A stretch of 64,000 nt of DNA from JBCCGL01 sp039029275 (GTDB lineage: Bacteria; Pseudomonadota; Gammaproteobacteria; JBCCGL01): assembly GCA_039029275.1 (NCBI GenBank), contig JBCCGL010000002.1:248001-312000 (forward strand), in the 5' to 3' direction. Shown here one piece after another: positions 52,942 to 62,201 of the stretch (its first letter is position 1; every line of letters begins with the position of its first letter). The notes beneath the pieces are model-generated. The model searched no databases and was not told the DNA's origin. It saw only the letters and a list, made by a program, of their open reading frames with translations. A program made the position numbers and the translations under genes.

Positions 52942-53721
52942 TTGAGCGATCAAACGAATAAAGAACCGACTGCCCCAAAAGTGGATTCGACTTTGTCCAA
53001 GGGTCTTCGAATTCTCGAAGTGCTGACCACCGCCGAAAACGGCAAAGGCGTTACTGAGATTTCGCGCGAGCTGGAAATGACAAAATCCAACGCGTTTCGC
53101 CTGTTGCGGACGCTAACCGCACTGGGGTACGCAAAAGCAATGCCCAACAAGAACTATTGCGCAACCATGAAGGTTTGGCAACTGGGCCAGCAACTGGTCG
53201 ATCAAATGGATCTCCGGTCGCTTGCGGCTCCGCAGCTAAAGAGCCTTTCGCAATTGACCGGCGAAACTGTCTACCTTGCGGTACGCGATGGTCTGATGGT
53301 GATCTACATAGACAAGATCGAGAGCAGTAAGCCAATTCGTTCATTTACGCCCAGGGGAGGGAGTGCACCCATTCACTGCGTGGGAACCGGCAAGGCTCTT
53401 CTGGCAGAAGAGTATGATCTGCTGCGCGACCAGATTCGCGACAATCTCGTCAAGCACACGCCAATTACAATTACGTCCCTGAAGAAACTTGATGCAGACA
53501 TGTCGGCAACCCGTGAACGAGGCTATGCCATCGATTTTGGCGAGTACCGCGATCGCATTCACAGCTACGGTTCCGTCATTCGACTACCGAACGGTGAGCC
53601 GGTTGGGGCGCTCGGCGTTTCGGTTCCAGACGTGAATCTGGAAGGCGATCGCGAGCACGAAATATGTCTTGCAGTTAAGCAGGCTGCGGAAGACGTGTCG
53701 AAATCTCTAACAGGTCTCTAG
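52942..53721 (+). CDS. IclR-family transcriptional regulator
   Basis: The 259-residue protein has the IclR winged HTH (about 12-75; STLSKGLRILEVLTTAENGKGVTEISRELEMTKSNAFRLLRTL-type) and the effector domain (about 90-255; YLAVRDGLMVIYIDKIESSKPIR, APIHCVGTGKALLAE, RERGYAIDFGEYRDRIHSYGSVIR). The start is TTG 52942 (AGGGGA before it); an ATG at 52879 in frame is possible but adds unconserved residues. It sits between the two arms of the catabolic cluster; its last 4 bp overlap the end of the convergent bisC-like gene. Confidence 0.9.
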   Translation: MSDQTNKEPTAPKVDSTLSKGLRILEVLTTAENGKGVTEISRELEMTKSNAFRLLRTLTALGYAKAMPNKNYCATMKVWQLGQQLVDQMDLRSLAAPQLKSLSQLTGETVYLAVRDGLMVIYIDKIESSKPIRSFTPRGGSAPIHCVGTGKALLAEEYDLLRDQIRDNLVKHTPITITSLKKLDADMSATRERGYAIDFGEYRDRIHSYGSVIRLPNGEPVGALGVSVPDVNLEGDREHEICLAVKQAAEDVSKSLTGL

Positions 53722-56024
53722 CCACTTGGATCAAGCTCCAAAGGAGGATCAAACGCGCGTACAGGCGGTGGATCCCCGGTAAATTTTTCTATCTCCACCT
53801 TCGCCTGGACGGCAGGTCCCTGTGAGAGTCGGGACGTCCGGCAGTCATCGGTCAACACATTTGGATTACCGTGCCTGTCGCGATGGTCTGCGGTGGAAAA
53901 ATCGGGATCGTACCAGGCACCCGTCCACAAAAATACTGAGCCCGGTGCGATGCTGGACGTTAGCTTTGCACCTGCAAGACAACTGCCCTTATTGTTGTGG
54001 ACCACGACAATGTCGTTTTCACAGATGCCGCGTGCAGCGGCGTCCTCGACGTTTATTAGAACAGGTTCGCGGCCCTTTATTTTGCGGCTCGTGCTAAACG
54101 CACCGGCGTCGAGTTGACTGTGCAACCGCGTCTCGGGTTGGCCAGACAGCAAATGCAACGGGTAGTCATTGTCAGCGAAGTGTTCGTCGTCGAAAAGCCA
54201 ACAAGCATGCCCCGGACAATCCGTATATTCGAAGCTTTCGATTACCTCCGACCACAGCTCAATTTTGCCGCTTGGCGTTGTGAGCGGGTTGCGCTCGGGG
54301 TCATCACGGAATTCTTGCAGAAAGACAGCCTCCGGAGCCGGGTCGGGTAACTCGACGATGTCGCCCGCCATAAAGCTGGAAAATTCCGGCAGATTAAAAT
54401 CCTGTTCGCTCGCCAGATCGGTCATCTCACGCCACATGGACTCAAGCCATTGTTGTTTCGAGCGACCCATGCTGAATGCCTTGCCGAGATTGAGGCGGTT
54501 TTCGAGCGCGCAATAGACATCGTATTCGTCGCGTGCTTCGCCGACAGGCTCAATCGCCTGCGGCATCGGAATCAGAGCGTTATCCTGGTTACCCGCGCCG
54601 AAATCGCTCCGCTCCAGCGGGGAGGTGGCCGGCAGGACAATGTCTGCATGGCGGGCGGTGCCGGTCCAGGCGATTTCATTGACAATTATCGTGTCCGGTC
54701 GCGCGAACGCACGTCGCAGCTTGTTGAGATCCTGATGGTGATGAAACGGATTGCCGCCCGCCCACCACACGAGGCGGATGTCCGGATAGGTGCATTGTCG
54801 CCCATTGAAGTCGTACGGTTCTCCGGGGTTCAATAACATGTCGGCAATGCACGCCACGGGAATGTATTCGTCGAGCGGATAATCCCCTATGGGAAACGCG
54901 GGCCAATGGATTGGGCGATCCACAGCCCCGATGCTTGCATCCGCGCCGTAGGCGATTCCGTAGCCGCCACCGGGCAGGCCGATTTGTCCAAGGAGTGCAG
55001 CGAGGGTGACCGTCATCCACAAAGGTTGCTCGCCGTATTTTGCTCTTTGCAGGCTGGCCGCTGTGCTGATCATCGTCCGTTTTTCGCTCATCTCCATAGC
55101 GAGTTCCCGCAGCACGTTTGCATCGACTCCGCTGATCGCAGACGCCCAGTCGGCGTCCTTGGGTTTGCCGTCAGCGTCACCAAGGAGGTATGCAGCGACA
55201 CGACCAAAACCAGAGGTGTATAGGCGCAGGAAGTCCTGGTTGTGTTTTTCATTCACCAGTAACGTGTGCGCGAGGCCCATCATTACCGCTGTATCCGTTC
55301 CCGGTCGCAGCGGCACCCATTGGGCACCCAACATTTGCGGAGCGTCTTTTGCGTAGGGGCTGAAATTAACGAAACGCACCCCTGCATCGGCGCACGCCTT
55401 GAGTTCGTCGTGCAGGCGATGTCGCGCGATACCGCCCCCCGATATCTGTACATTTCGCATCGGCGCGCCGCCAAACATGATGACAAGTTCGCCGTTTTTG
55501 GCGACGCTGCGCCAACGGGTGGCTTGGCGTACGTGGTCGCGAAAGTTGCCGACGATATGCGGCATCAGCACCAGCGCAGCGTGATAACTGTAGTTGCCCC
55601 ACGATCGGATGAATCCCCCCGTGGCATTCAAGAATCGCTTGAGTTGGCTTTGCGCGTGATGAAAGCGTCCGGCACTGGCCCAGCCGTAAGATCCACCAAA
55701 AATTGATCGATTGCCAAAATGCGTGCGCACACGCTGCAGTTCTGCGGCCACCAGATCGAGTGCAGTATCCCAGCTCACTTCGACAAAGGGCTCTGATCCT
55801 CGCGCATGTGTTTTCGCGCCGAGGCCTGCCTCGAGATAGCTTTTTCGCACTGCCGGTTTCAGAACCCGGCTTTTACCGTAAATGCCGTCAACGATGTTCT
55901 CGTTGATCCTCGATGGGTCAGGATCAATCGGATGTGGGTTAACGCCTTTCAGCCGGCCGTTTTCAACGACCGCAATACCCGAACCCCAGTGATGCGCAGT
56001 GGGGCGTGAGGTCGAGCCACTCAT
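53718..56024 (-). CDS. Cytoplasmic molybdopterin S-/N-oxide reductase, BisC-like
   Basis: The 768-residue molybdo-bis-MGD enzyme of the DMSO reductase family resembles biotin sulfoxide/TMAO reductases: TAHHWGSGIAVVENGRLKGVNPHPIDPDPS, SIFGGSYGWASAGRFHHAQSQLKRFLNATGG, and S146 in GNYSYHAAL at the Mo-ligand serine position. C-terminal LLSGQPETRLHSQLD and NVLTDDCRTSRLSQGP complete the MGD-binding domains. There is no Tat signal and no N-terminal 4Fe-4S cysteine motif, so it acts in the cytoplasm, as BisC does. Probably reduces a sulfoxide or N-oxide substrate. Starts by ATGA overlap after the sulfatase gene. Confidence 0.88.
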   Translation of the reverse strand: MSGSTSRPTAHHWGSGIAVVENGRLKGVNPHPIDPDPSRINENIVDGIYGKSRVLKPAVRKSYLEAGLGAKTHARGSEPFVEVSWDTALDLVAAELQRVRTHFGNRSIFGGSYGWASAGRFHHAQSQLKRFLNATGGFIRSWGNYSYHAALVLMPHIVGNFRDHVRQATRWRSVAKNGELVIMFGGAPMRNVQISGGGIARHRLHDELKACADAGVRFVNFSPYAKDAPQMLGAQWVPLRPGTDTAVMMGLAHTLLVNEKHNQDFLRLYTSGFGRVAAYLLGDADGKPKDADWASAISGVDANVLRELAMEMSEKRTMISTAASLQRAKYGEQPLWMTVTLAALLGQIGLPGGGYGIAYGADASIGAVDRPIHWPAFPIGDYPLDEYIPVACIADMLLNPGEPYDFNGRQCTYPDIRLVWWAGGNPFHHHQDLNKLRRAFARPDTIIVNEIAWTGTARHADIVLPATSPLERSDFGAGNQDNALIPMPQAIEPVGEARDEYDVYCALENRLNLGKAFSMGRSKQQWLESMWREMTDLASEQDFNLPEFSSFMAGDIVELPDPAPEAVFLQEFRDDPERNPLTTPSGKIELWSEVIESFEYTDCPGHACWLFDDEHFADNDYPLHLLSGQPETRLHSQLDAGAFSTSRKIKGREPVLINVEDAAARGICENDIVVVHNNKGSCLAGAKLTSSIAPGSVFLWTGAWYDPDFSTADHRDRHGNPNVLTDDCRTSRLSQGPAVQAKVEIEKFTGDPPPVRAFDPPLELDPSG

Positions 56025-57574
56025 TCTGATTTGTCCTTCGGATACGGAAGATATCCACGCCTTTCAACGTGCGGGAATTCATCACCCCGGCGGACGTAAT
56101 TCGTATTGTGTGTTTGCGCGCGCGGCTCGAAATCCCACTTCTCGACCCGACCGCTTTGCAACGCTGAATCGATCAATCGTCTCGCAGCCTGGTTTCCAAT
56201 GACTTCTCGTGTCATGAGGTTGACATTCCAGCGCGCGTCAATTGCTCGCATCAAATTGGATTCGAGTTCGGTGTGCACCGGCATCCCAGACAGGTTATTG
56301 CGTTCATCGGGGTCACTCTCAAGATCGTAAAGCAACGGTGGATACTCATGCGAGTACACATATTTGTATTTTCCCTCGCGTAACATCAGTCGCGGCGCAA
56401 TCGTGCCGCCGTCGAGGTGTTCGCAGTGGATATCGCGTTGAGAGGGTTCACCCCGCATCGCGGGAGCCAGTGATATTCCGTCGAGCTCAGTGGTCGCTGC
56501 GTTATTTTCGGTGCCGGAAAGCTCAAGCAATGTGGGCAGTAAATCAACCAGACTCGCCGGTGCTGAGCTGCGCATTGCGCTGTGTTGGGGTGATGAGATG
56601 ATCAGCGGAACCCGCACCGCCGGCTCAAACAGTGTTTTTTTGAACCACATCCCGCGCTCTCCTAGCATGTCGCCGTGATCAGACGTGAAGCAGACAATCG
56701 TATTGTGCGTGAACCCTCCGAGACGGAGCGCCTCGCGTACCCGTCCAAACAGGTCATCCACGTAGGAGACCATTCCGTAATAAGCGCGCCGCGCGTTGCG
56801 GTAACGTTGCGCGGTCATCTCGACTTTGTCCTGGCCGTAGTGGTAGAAAAGCCCGCGCGAGTGCGCGTCTCGATCTTCAAGTGGGATGAAGTCAACGCGC
56901 GGCGAGTCGATGTCGTCATCGGAATATCGGTCCCAATATTCCTGCGTGATCACGTACGGGTCGTGGGGGTGAGTCAGCGACACGGTAAGGAAGAATGGCC
57001 TGTGCTCGTCTGCGCGCGCCAAGCGGTAAATTTCGCGCACTGCGCAGTGAACCACGTCTTCGTCATAATCAATTTGCATACTGCGAGCCATCGGTCCGGC
57101 GTCGAACACGGTCTCGATCGTTGAGACGCCGGCGGCGTAACGGCGTTCATCATCCTCGGATATGTCCCCGTAAACGGTAGTCGGTGTCCAGCAGAAATCA
57201 GCAGGGTAGATTTCCGTCGTCAGCCTTTCCTCATAGCCGTGAAACTGATCGGGACCCACAAAGTGCATCTTTCCCGATATGCAGGTGTAGTAACCGGCGG
57301 CGCGCAGATGGTGCGCAATAGTGGGTACCGACGCGGAAAACTCGGCACCGTTATCATACGCACCAATCCGCGAAGGCAACTGCCCGGACATCATGGAAAA
57401 CCGCGCCGGTGCGCACAGAGGGTAGGGCGTATAGGCGTTTTCGAACAAGACGGATTCTGATGCAAACTCGTCGATAAAGGGTGTTTTACATACGCTTCCG
57501 CCGTATGACTTAAGCACCAGCGCAGTCAACTGGTCGACCATGAAGATCAGGATGTTGGGACTGTCTGATTTCAC
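56021..57574 (-). CDS. betC: Sulfatase, choline-sulfatase-like (BetC type)
   Basis: From GTG 57574 the 517-residue arylsulfatase-fold protein begins VKSDSPNILIFMVDQLTA; an in-frame ATG at 57652 would add 26 unconserved residues. The formylglycine motif is CAPAR (PLCAPARFSMMSGQLPSRIGAYDN), and GKMHFVGPDQFHGYEERLTTEIYPADFCWTP is strongly choline-sulfatase-like. Metal residues in MVDQL, TSDHGDMLGERGMWFKKTLFEPAVRVPL are kept. It would release sulfate and choline from choline-O-sulfate or act on a similar small sulfate ester. A sulfatase-maturing enzyme is not in the window. Same operon as the aap importer and bisC-like gene. Confidence 0.82.
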   Translation of the reverse strand: MKSDSPNILIFMVDQLTALVLKSYGGSVCKTPFIDEFASESVLFENAYTPYPLCAPARFSMMSGQLPSRIGAYDNGAEFSASVPTIAHHLRAAGYYTCISGKMHFVGPDQFHGYEERLTTEIYPADFCWTPTTVYGDISEDDERRYAAGVSTIETVFDAGPMARSMQIDYDEDVVHCAVREIYRLARADEHRPFFLTVSLTHPHDPYVITQEYWDRYSDDDIDSPRVDFIPLEDRDAHSRGLFYHYGQDKVEMTAQRYRNARRAYYGMVSYVDDLFGRVREALRLGGFTHNTIVCFTSDHGDMLGERGMWFKKTLFEPAVRVPLIISSPQHSAMRSSAPASLVDLLPTLLELSGTENNAATTELDGISLAPAMRGEPSQRDIHCEHLDGGTIAPRLMLREGKYKYVYSHEYPPLLYDLESDPDERNNLSGMPVHTELESNLMRAIDARWNVNLMTREVIGNQAARRLIDSALQSGRVEKWDFEPRAQTHNTNYVRRGDEFPHVERRGYLPYPKDKSE

Positions 57575-57717
57575 AGCAATACGATCACCCCATGTTATGG
57601 AGGGACAGGTTTGACGGTTGCGGCAAACCCCGATATGCGAATGCTGCCACAATTACTGACGATATCCACATCGCACAGCAGTTCTTGAGAATCGCAGGAA
57701 TCGCAGCTGGATCGAAC

Positions 57718-58482
57718 TCAGTGCTGCAGAATTTGGCTGAGAAAAAGTTGCGTGCGTTCACTTTGCGGATTGTCAAAAAAGTCCGACGGGTTGTTTTGCT
57801 CGACGATTTCGCCCTGATCCATAAAGATCACTCGGTCTGCGACGCGTCGCGCAAAGCCCATCTCGTGGGTGACGCATACCATCGTCATGCCTTCCTCTGC
57901 CAGCGACACCATCACGTCCAGCACCTCGGAAATCATCTCCGGGTCGAGCGCTGAGGTCGGCTCGTCGAACAGCAAAATCGCCGGGTTCATGCACAGTGAA
58001 CGGGCGATTGCGACGCGCTGCTGTTGACCGCCGGAGAGCTCCCCGGGGTATTTGTCAGCCTGCTCCGGAATACGAACCTTTTCCAAAAACGCGATTGCCG
58101 CATCCTCGGCTTCTGCGCGTGACTTTTTGCGCACCAGAATCTGGGCGAGGGTGCAGTTTTCCATCACCGTCATGTGAGGAAAAAGATTGAACTGCTGGAA
58201 CACCATCCCGACTTCGCGTCGAATCTCATCGATATTGGCAACGTCATCGTTCAACTCGGTTCCCAGTACATTGATGGTGCCGCGCTGATGATCTTCGAGC
58301 TTGCACATGCACCTGATTAAAGTTGATTTTCCCGACCCCGATGGGCCGCAAATAACGATTTTTTCACCGTCGGCGACTTCGAGATTTATATCTCGCAAGA
58401 CGTGGAATTCGCCAAACCATTTGTTGACAGCGGACATGGTGACCGCTGGTCGATTGTTTGTGTCTGCATCAGCCATGGCCAA
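57718..58482 (-). CDS. aapP: Amino-acid ABC transporter ATP-binding protein, AapP-like
   Basis: The 254-residue ATPase has the Walker A GPSGSGKSTLIRCM, Q-loop FQQFNLFPHMTV, signature LSGGQQQRVAIARSL, Walker B ILLFDEPTSALDPEM and the H-loop CVTHEMGFARRV. This is the polar amino-acid (GlnQ/AapP) branch. It overlaps the preceding permease gene by 14 bp. Last of four importer genes in the operon. Confidence 0.92.
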   Translation of the reverse strand: MAMADADTNNRPAVTMSAVNKWFGEFHVLRDINLEVADGEKIVICGPSGSGKSTLIRCMCKLEDHQRGTINVLGTELNDDVANIDEIRREVGMVFQQFNLFPHMTVMENCTLAQILVRKKSRAEAEDAAIAFLEKVRIPEQADKYPGELSGGQQQRVAIARSLCMNPAILLFDEPTSALDPEMISEVLDVMVSLAEEGMTMVCVTHEMGFARRVADRVIFMDQGEIVEQNNPSDFFDNPQSERTQLFLSQILQH

Positions 58483-59551
58483 CTCTCAATCGTTTTTCCA
58501 AATAGGCACCGTATCTGGAGAGTGAAAAGACAAAGATGAAATAGATTGCGCCAACAAACACATAGACTTCAATGTAATAGAAAGTCCATTGCCCGGTTCC
58601 GTAGGCCGCAGCAGCGGAAGCCAGAATTTCAAAGAACCCGACGATGGTGACGATCGACGTTTCTTTGAACGTGATAACGAACTGATTGACAATCGCCGGC
58701 AGCGAATTGCGAAACGCCTGGGGTATCTGAATATGCCAAACGCGCTGCCAGTACCTGAGTCCAAGCGTTAGCCCGGCTTCTTCCTGCCCGCTCGGAATCG
58801 CCTGTAAACCTGCGCGTATGTTTTCTGCCTGATAGCAGGCAAAGAAGATCGCGAATCCCGCGATCACTCGGTAGAGCTTGTCGCCGTTAAGCCAGCCGGG
58901 TAGCACGAAAGGCGTGATCACCGCGGCGGCGAATAGAATCGTGAGCAGTGGCAGCGAACGGAAAAAGTCGATAAACACGCCTACCATGCGTGCGATTATC
59001 GGAAGCTTTGACCGCCTTCCCAGCGCCAGCACTACCGACAGCGGCATTCCAATAATGGAAACCGCAGCAAAAATGAAAATTGTGAGGGCCAATCCGCCCC
59101 AACGTTCGGGCGTGACTTCGGTCAGGCCCAACACGCCGCCGTGCATCAGAATGTAAAACGCCCCGAACCCTGAAACCCAGAGCACGCTCAATCGCAACCC
59201 GGTCCAGAACCATGAAAAGCACGACGCGATAATGGTTGCAATCATCACCGCGCACGCCGCGGTTGATCGCCAGTGCTCGTCGTAGGGGAACAAACCGAAA
59301 AAAATAATTCGGTGCCGCGCGTCTATTACCGACCAACAGGCACCTCCGGCTTCGCGGCACAAGGGCTCGTCTTCGGCGGACCAGACACTGGAGAGGAAAA
59401 TCCAGTCAACTGCATTAATCAGCCCCCAAACCAGAAGGATCGCGCACACGATTGTGATAGCTGAATCCACTGGGGTGTTGAACAATTTTTGCCGCACGTT
59501 CTCACTAAAGCTTGGCAGAGGAGGTGCCTTGGCATTCACTGTATTGTTCAT
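58469..59551 (-). CDS. aapM: Amino-acid ABC transporter permease, AapM-like
   Basis: The 360-residue inner-membrane permease has a long N-terminal helical region and the HisM-type permease domain (about 160-350) with LPLLTILFAAAVITPF, FACYQAENIRAGLQAIPSGQEEAGLTLGLRYWQRVWHIQIPQAFRNSLPAIVNQFVITFKETSIV-type EAA loop (EEAGLTLGL). Length and the partner at 59556 fit the AapQ/AapM pair of the general L-amino-acid importer rather than a short HisM. Confidence 0.9.
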   Translation of the reverse strand: MNNTVNAKAPPLPSFSENVRQKLFNTPVDSAITIVCAILLVWGLINAVDWIFLSSVWSAEDEPLCREAGGACWSVIDARHRIIFFGLFPYDEHWRSTAACAVMIATIIASCFSWFWTGLRLSVLWVSGFGAFYILMHGGVLGLTEVTPERWGGLALTIFIFAAVSIIGMPLSVVLALGRRSKLPIIARMVGVFIDFFRSLPLLTILFAAAVITPFVLPGWLNGDKLYRVIAGFAIFFACYQAENIRAGLQAIPSGQEEAGLTLGLRYWQRVWHIQIPQAFRNSLPAIVNQFVITFKETSIVTIVGFFEILASAAAAYGTGQWTFYYIEVYVFVGAIYFIFVFSLSRYGAYLEKRLRVGHG

Positions 59552-59555
59552 CGGC

Positions 59556-60713
59556 TTAATCCTTCACCTCGTAGCCTTTAAGCGCGATCCGGCGATTAAT
59601 GGTATTCATCACATATGCGATGCTCAGATTGATAGCGAGAAACCCCAGCACCAGAATCAACAACAGCTCAAGTGTCTGTCCGCCCTGGTTAATCGAGGTG
59701 GACACAATCATGAAAAAGTCGGAAAACCCAACCGCAATACCGATGGTGGTTGCTTTCATCAGCTGCACGTATTGATTGGTCAGGGATGGCAGGATAAGGC
59801 GGATAGCGAGCGGAAGCCGTACGTACCAGAATATCTGGAACTTGCTCAAACCGTTGACAAAGCCTGCTTCGATCTGTCCGCGCGGAACAGATTGCAGGCC
59901 AGCGCGCATAACTTCACCAATATAGGCACCGCCATACAGAGCAATTGCGAGAACCAGCGCCGATAGCTCTGGGGGAATTCGCATGCCGCCGCGAAAGTTG
60001 AGTCCTTTCAAAATCGGGGTATCAACCAGCGCTGTCTCCGGAATTCGCGCGATGTAGCCGATCGCGATGAGAAGTAAGGGCAACGCAATCCAACCTGATA
60101 ACTTAATCCGTTCAAACGTCAGCGATCGACGCATGCGATTGCGCAGCCATGCAAGCGTGATAAACCAGGCGATGACGATGGCGAGCATGACAAAAACAGC
60201 GCTTAACTCGACATTCAGAACTGGAAAATACAATCCCCGACCGCTGAGGAAGATGGAATCGCCCAGCACCATCGCCTGTCGTGGTCGGGGCAGGTTGGAC
60301 AGTACGGCATACCAGAATATGCCTTGCAAAATAATTGGGATATTTCTAAAAATTTCGACGTAAACGGTGCCGAGCAAAGACAGCAAATAGTTATTCGAGG
60401 TGCGCACAAGGCCGACGATGACGCCGAAAACGGTGGCCAATGATATTCCGAGAAAGCCCAGCAGTAAGGTGTTGAGCAAGCCGATCCAAAGGGTGCGCTG
60501 GTAGGTGTCGCTGATTGAGTACGGCAGGACAGAAAAAGAAAAATCCCAGCCCGTCGAGCGTTCAAGAAATCCAAAGCCGGCGGTCAGTCCTTGTACTTCC
60601 AGCGCATTGCGAGCATTCACAACCATCGCGATAAGAACGACGGCAACCACCGAAACGGCAAGTGCCTGAAAGAACGTTTCGCGGAACTTTCGATTTCTAA
60701 AAAGTTCGAGCAC
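59556..60713 (-). CDS. aapQ: Amino-acid ABC transporter permease, AapQ-like
   Basis: The 385-residue inner-membrane permease has extra N-terminal helices and the permease core with YIGEVMRAGLQSVPRGQIEAGFVNGLSKFQIFWYVRLPLAIRLILPSLTNQYVQLMKATTIGIAVGFSDFF-like EAA region. The size above 380 and the FRNIPIILQGIFWYAVLSNLPRPRQAM segment match AapQ/BztB. It pairs with the AapM-like protein, 4 bp downstream. A hairpin in the 107-bp gap after aapJ may lower permease expression relative to the binding protein. Confidence 0.9.
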   Translation of the reverse strand: MLELFRNRKFRETFFQALAVSVVAVVLIAMVVNARNALEVQGLTAGFGFLERSTGWDFSFSVLPYSISDTYQRTLWIGLLNTLLLGFLGISLATVFGVIVGLVRTSNNYLLSLLGTVYVEIFRNIPIILQGIFWYAVLSNLPRPRQAMVLGDSIFLSGRGLYFPVLNVELSAVFVMLAIVIAWFITLAWLRNRMRRSLTFERIKLSGWIALPLLLIAIGYIARIPETALVDTPILKGLNFRGGMRIPPELSALVLAIALYGGAYIGEVMRAGLQSVPRGQIEAGFVNGLSKFQIFWYVRLPLAIRLILPSLTNQYVQLMKATTIGIAVGFSDFFMIVSTSINQGGQTLELLLILVLGFLAINLSIAYVMNTINRRIALKGYEVKD

Positions 60714-60736
60714 GGTCAGTTACCGGGTTAGACGAG

Positions 60737-60765
60737 GCCCGACCGCTTTAATACAGCGGCCGGGC
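60737..60765 (-). promoter_or_regulatory. Hairpin between aapJ-like and aapQ-like genes
   Basis: The 11-bp arms GCCCGACCGCT (60737-60747) and AGCGGCCGGGC (60755-60765) pair with one mismatch around a 7-nt loop. It follows the binding-protein stop, a usual place for mRNA-stabilising or partial-termination hairpins that give more binding protein than permease. No T run follows. Confidence 0.65.
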
Positions 60766-60820
60766 TTCGGTAGAGAGTTAAGGCACGAGCGCCCAGGACT
60801 CTCCGACGGAGGAATCCTGT

Positions 60821-61870
60821 CTAATCAAGGACCATGGGTACAATTACGCCGCCATTGTTCCACAGATTATTGAGTCCGCGCTCAAGCTTGTAGATCGAAC
60901 CGTCGCCGATGTTGCGGTCGAAGATTTCCGCAGAATTGCCTACCTGCTTGATGACGTTGTATGCCCAGTCGTTAGGCAGACCTAAACGATCTCCAATTCC
61001 GGGTGTTACGCCCAGCAGCTTGGCGACAGTGTCATCTGGAGGATTAGCTTTCATTGCATCGACGTTTGCAGAGGTAACGCCCTTTGTTTCGGCAACCCAG
61101 GTGGCGGCGAACATCCAGTTAACGATGTCGACCCAATTGTCGTCACCCTGACGCATGGCCGCAGATTCGGGCTCCAACGCCAGCGCCGTATCCATCAGCA
61201 CGTGGTCGGCCGGATCCGGTGCGCCATTCCGCACGACAGCGAGGTTAGGTCCCCAACCGACAAAGCTGTCACAACGACCGGCAAAGTACGCGGCGCGCGT
61301 CTCTTCGGATTTCTCAAAAGAGATCATTTCAATTTCGATACCACGGCTTTTGAAGAAGTTCGCCGCCAGGCGCTCGGTTGACGTACCGGCGTTGGCGCAA
61401 AGTGAGCCGCCGTCAAGTGTTTCAGCGGAAGTACCGCCCAGACTCTTTGGCATCATGACCTGGGTTGCACCAACAAAATAAGGGACCGAAAACTGGATGC
61501 CCAGTTCGGTGTCCCGGCCCATTGTCCAGCCGGTTGCTTTGATGATGACATCGACGTCGCCCGATTGGAGCGAGGGAAAACGCTGTGCCCAGCTTATCGG
61601 TACCACTTTGAGTTTGTCGGTGCTTCCGAGTACCGCTGCCGCCAGTGCCTTACAGTAGTCGATGTCATAACCCGACCATTTGTTGTCATCACTGACAATT
61701 GCAAAGGGCGGATAACTCCCATTGTGCCCCGGGCACAACAGGTGGCCGCGCTCTTTCACGGCTTTAAGGGTGTCGCCCTTTGCCGCAAAAGCGGGTAGAG
61801 AAATAGTCGAGAGGGCAATTACGCCCGCAGTGGCGCCGACCGCCAATGCGTTTTTAAAATTCAGCTTCAT
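60821..61870 (-). CDS. aapJ: Amino-acid ABC transporter substrate-binding protein, AapJ-like
   Basis: The 349-residue precursor has a Sec signal peptide (MKLNFKNALAVGATAGVIAL..., cut near AFA-AK, about residue 30). The SBP family 3 fold shows CPGHNGSYPPFAIV, KWSGYDIDYCKALAAAVLG, VDVIIKATGWTMGRDTELG and a C-terminal DRLGLPNDWAYNVIKQVGN that is specific to AapJ/BztA-type proteins of the general L-amino-acid importer. It is the first gene of the aapJQMP-betC-bisC-like operon on the minus strand; the exact ligand is not readable. Confidence 0.92.
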   Translation of the reverse strand: MKLNFKNALAVGATAGVIALSTISLPAFAAKGDTLKAVKERGHLLCPGHNGSYPPFAIVSDDNKWSGYDIDYCKALAAAVLGSTDKLKVVPISWAQRFPSLQSGDVDVIIKATGWTMGRDTELGIQFSVPYFVGATQVMMPKSLGGTSAETLDGGSLCANAGTSTERLAANFFKSRGIEIEMISFEKSEETRAAYFAGRCDSFVGWGPNLAVVRNGAPDPADHVLMDTALALEPESAAMRQGDDNWVDIVNWMFAATWVAETKGVTSANVDAMKANPPDDTVAKLLGVTPGIGDRLGLPNDWAYNVIKQVGNSAEIFDRNIGDGSIYKLERGLNNLWNNGGVIVPMVLD

Positions 61871-62201
61871 TACTTACTTCCTCCTCGTTTGCATCACGGA
61901 TTTGAAATCAGTTTATTAGACGGGTTGACCCATCCTGTTGTTTACATTGTACAAAGTAATCTTTAACAAACAGGAATTTATGCATGGGTCCTGTTATTTG
62001 TGTCAATCAATTATTTGTTTAAGAATCCCAACGATGTGCTGATATATAGCACACACGTTCCGAATATTGTACCAATTATAATAAACTTGACAAGCGTTTA
62101 GTATTCCCGGCGCGCTAAAAGCGCTAACGTCTGTGTTGCCGCGACTTTCACTCGGAACCGCAGTGTGATTTCGCTGGATCGATTAGAGTACATGTATAGC
62201 G
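61871..62201. promoter_or_regulatory. Divergent promoter region, aapJ-like / FAD oxidoreductase
   Basis: This 331-bp AT-rich gap separates divergent starts. It contains a half site at 61990-62004 (read on the minus strand: GACACAAATAACAGG) matching the candidate IclR operator tail, about 125 bp from the aapJ-like start. Another related sequence, ATATATAGCACACAC, lies at 62042-62056. A TTGACA at 62089-62094 may be a -35 for the plus-strand gene. No open frame of note. Confidence 0.55.
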
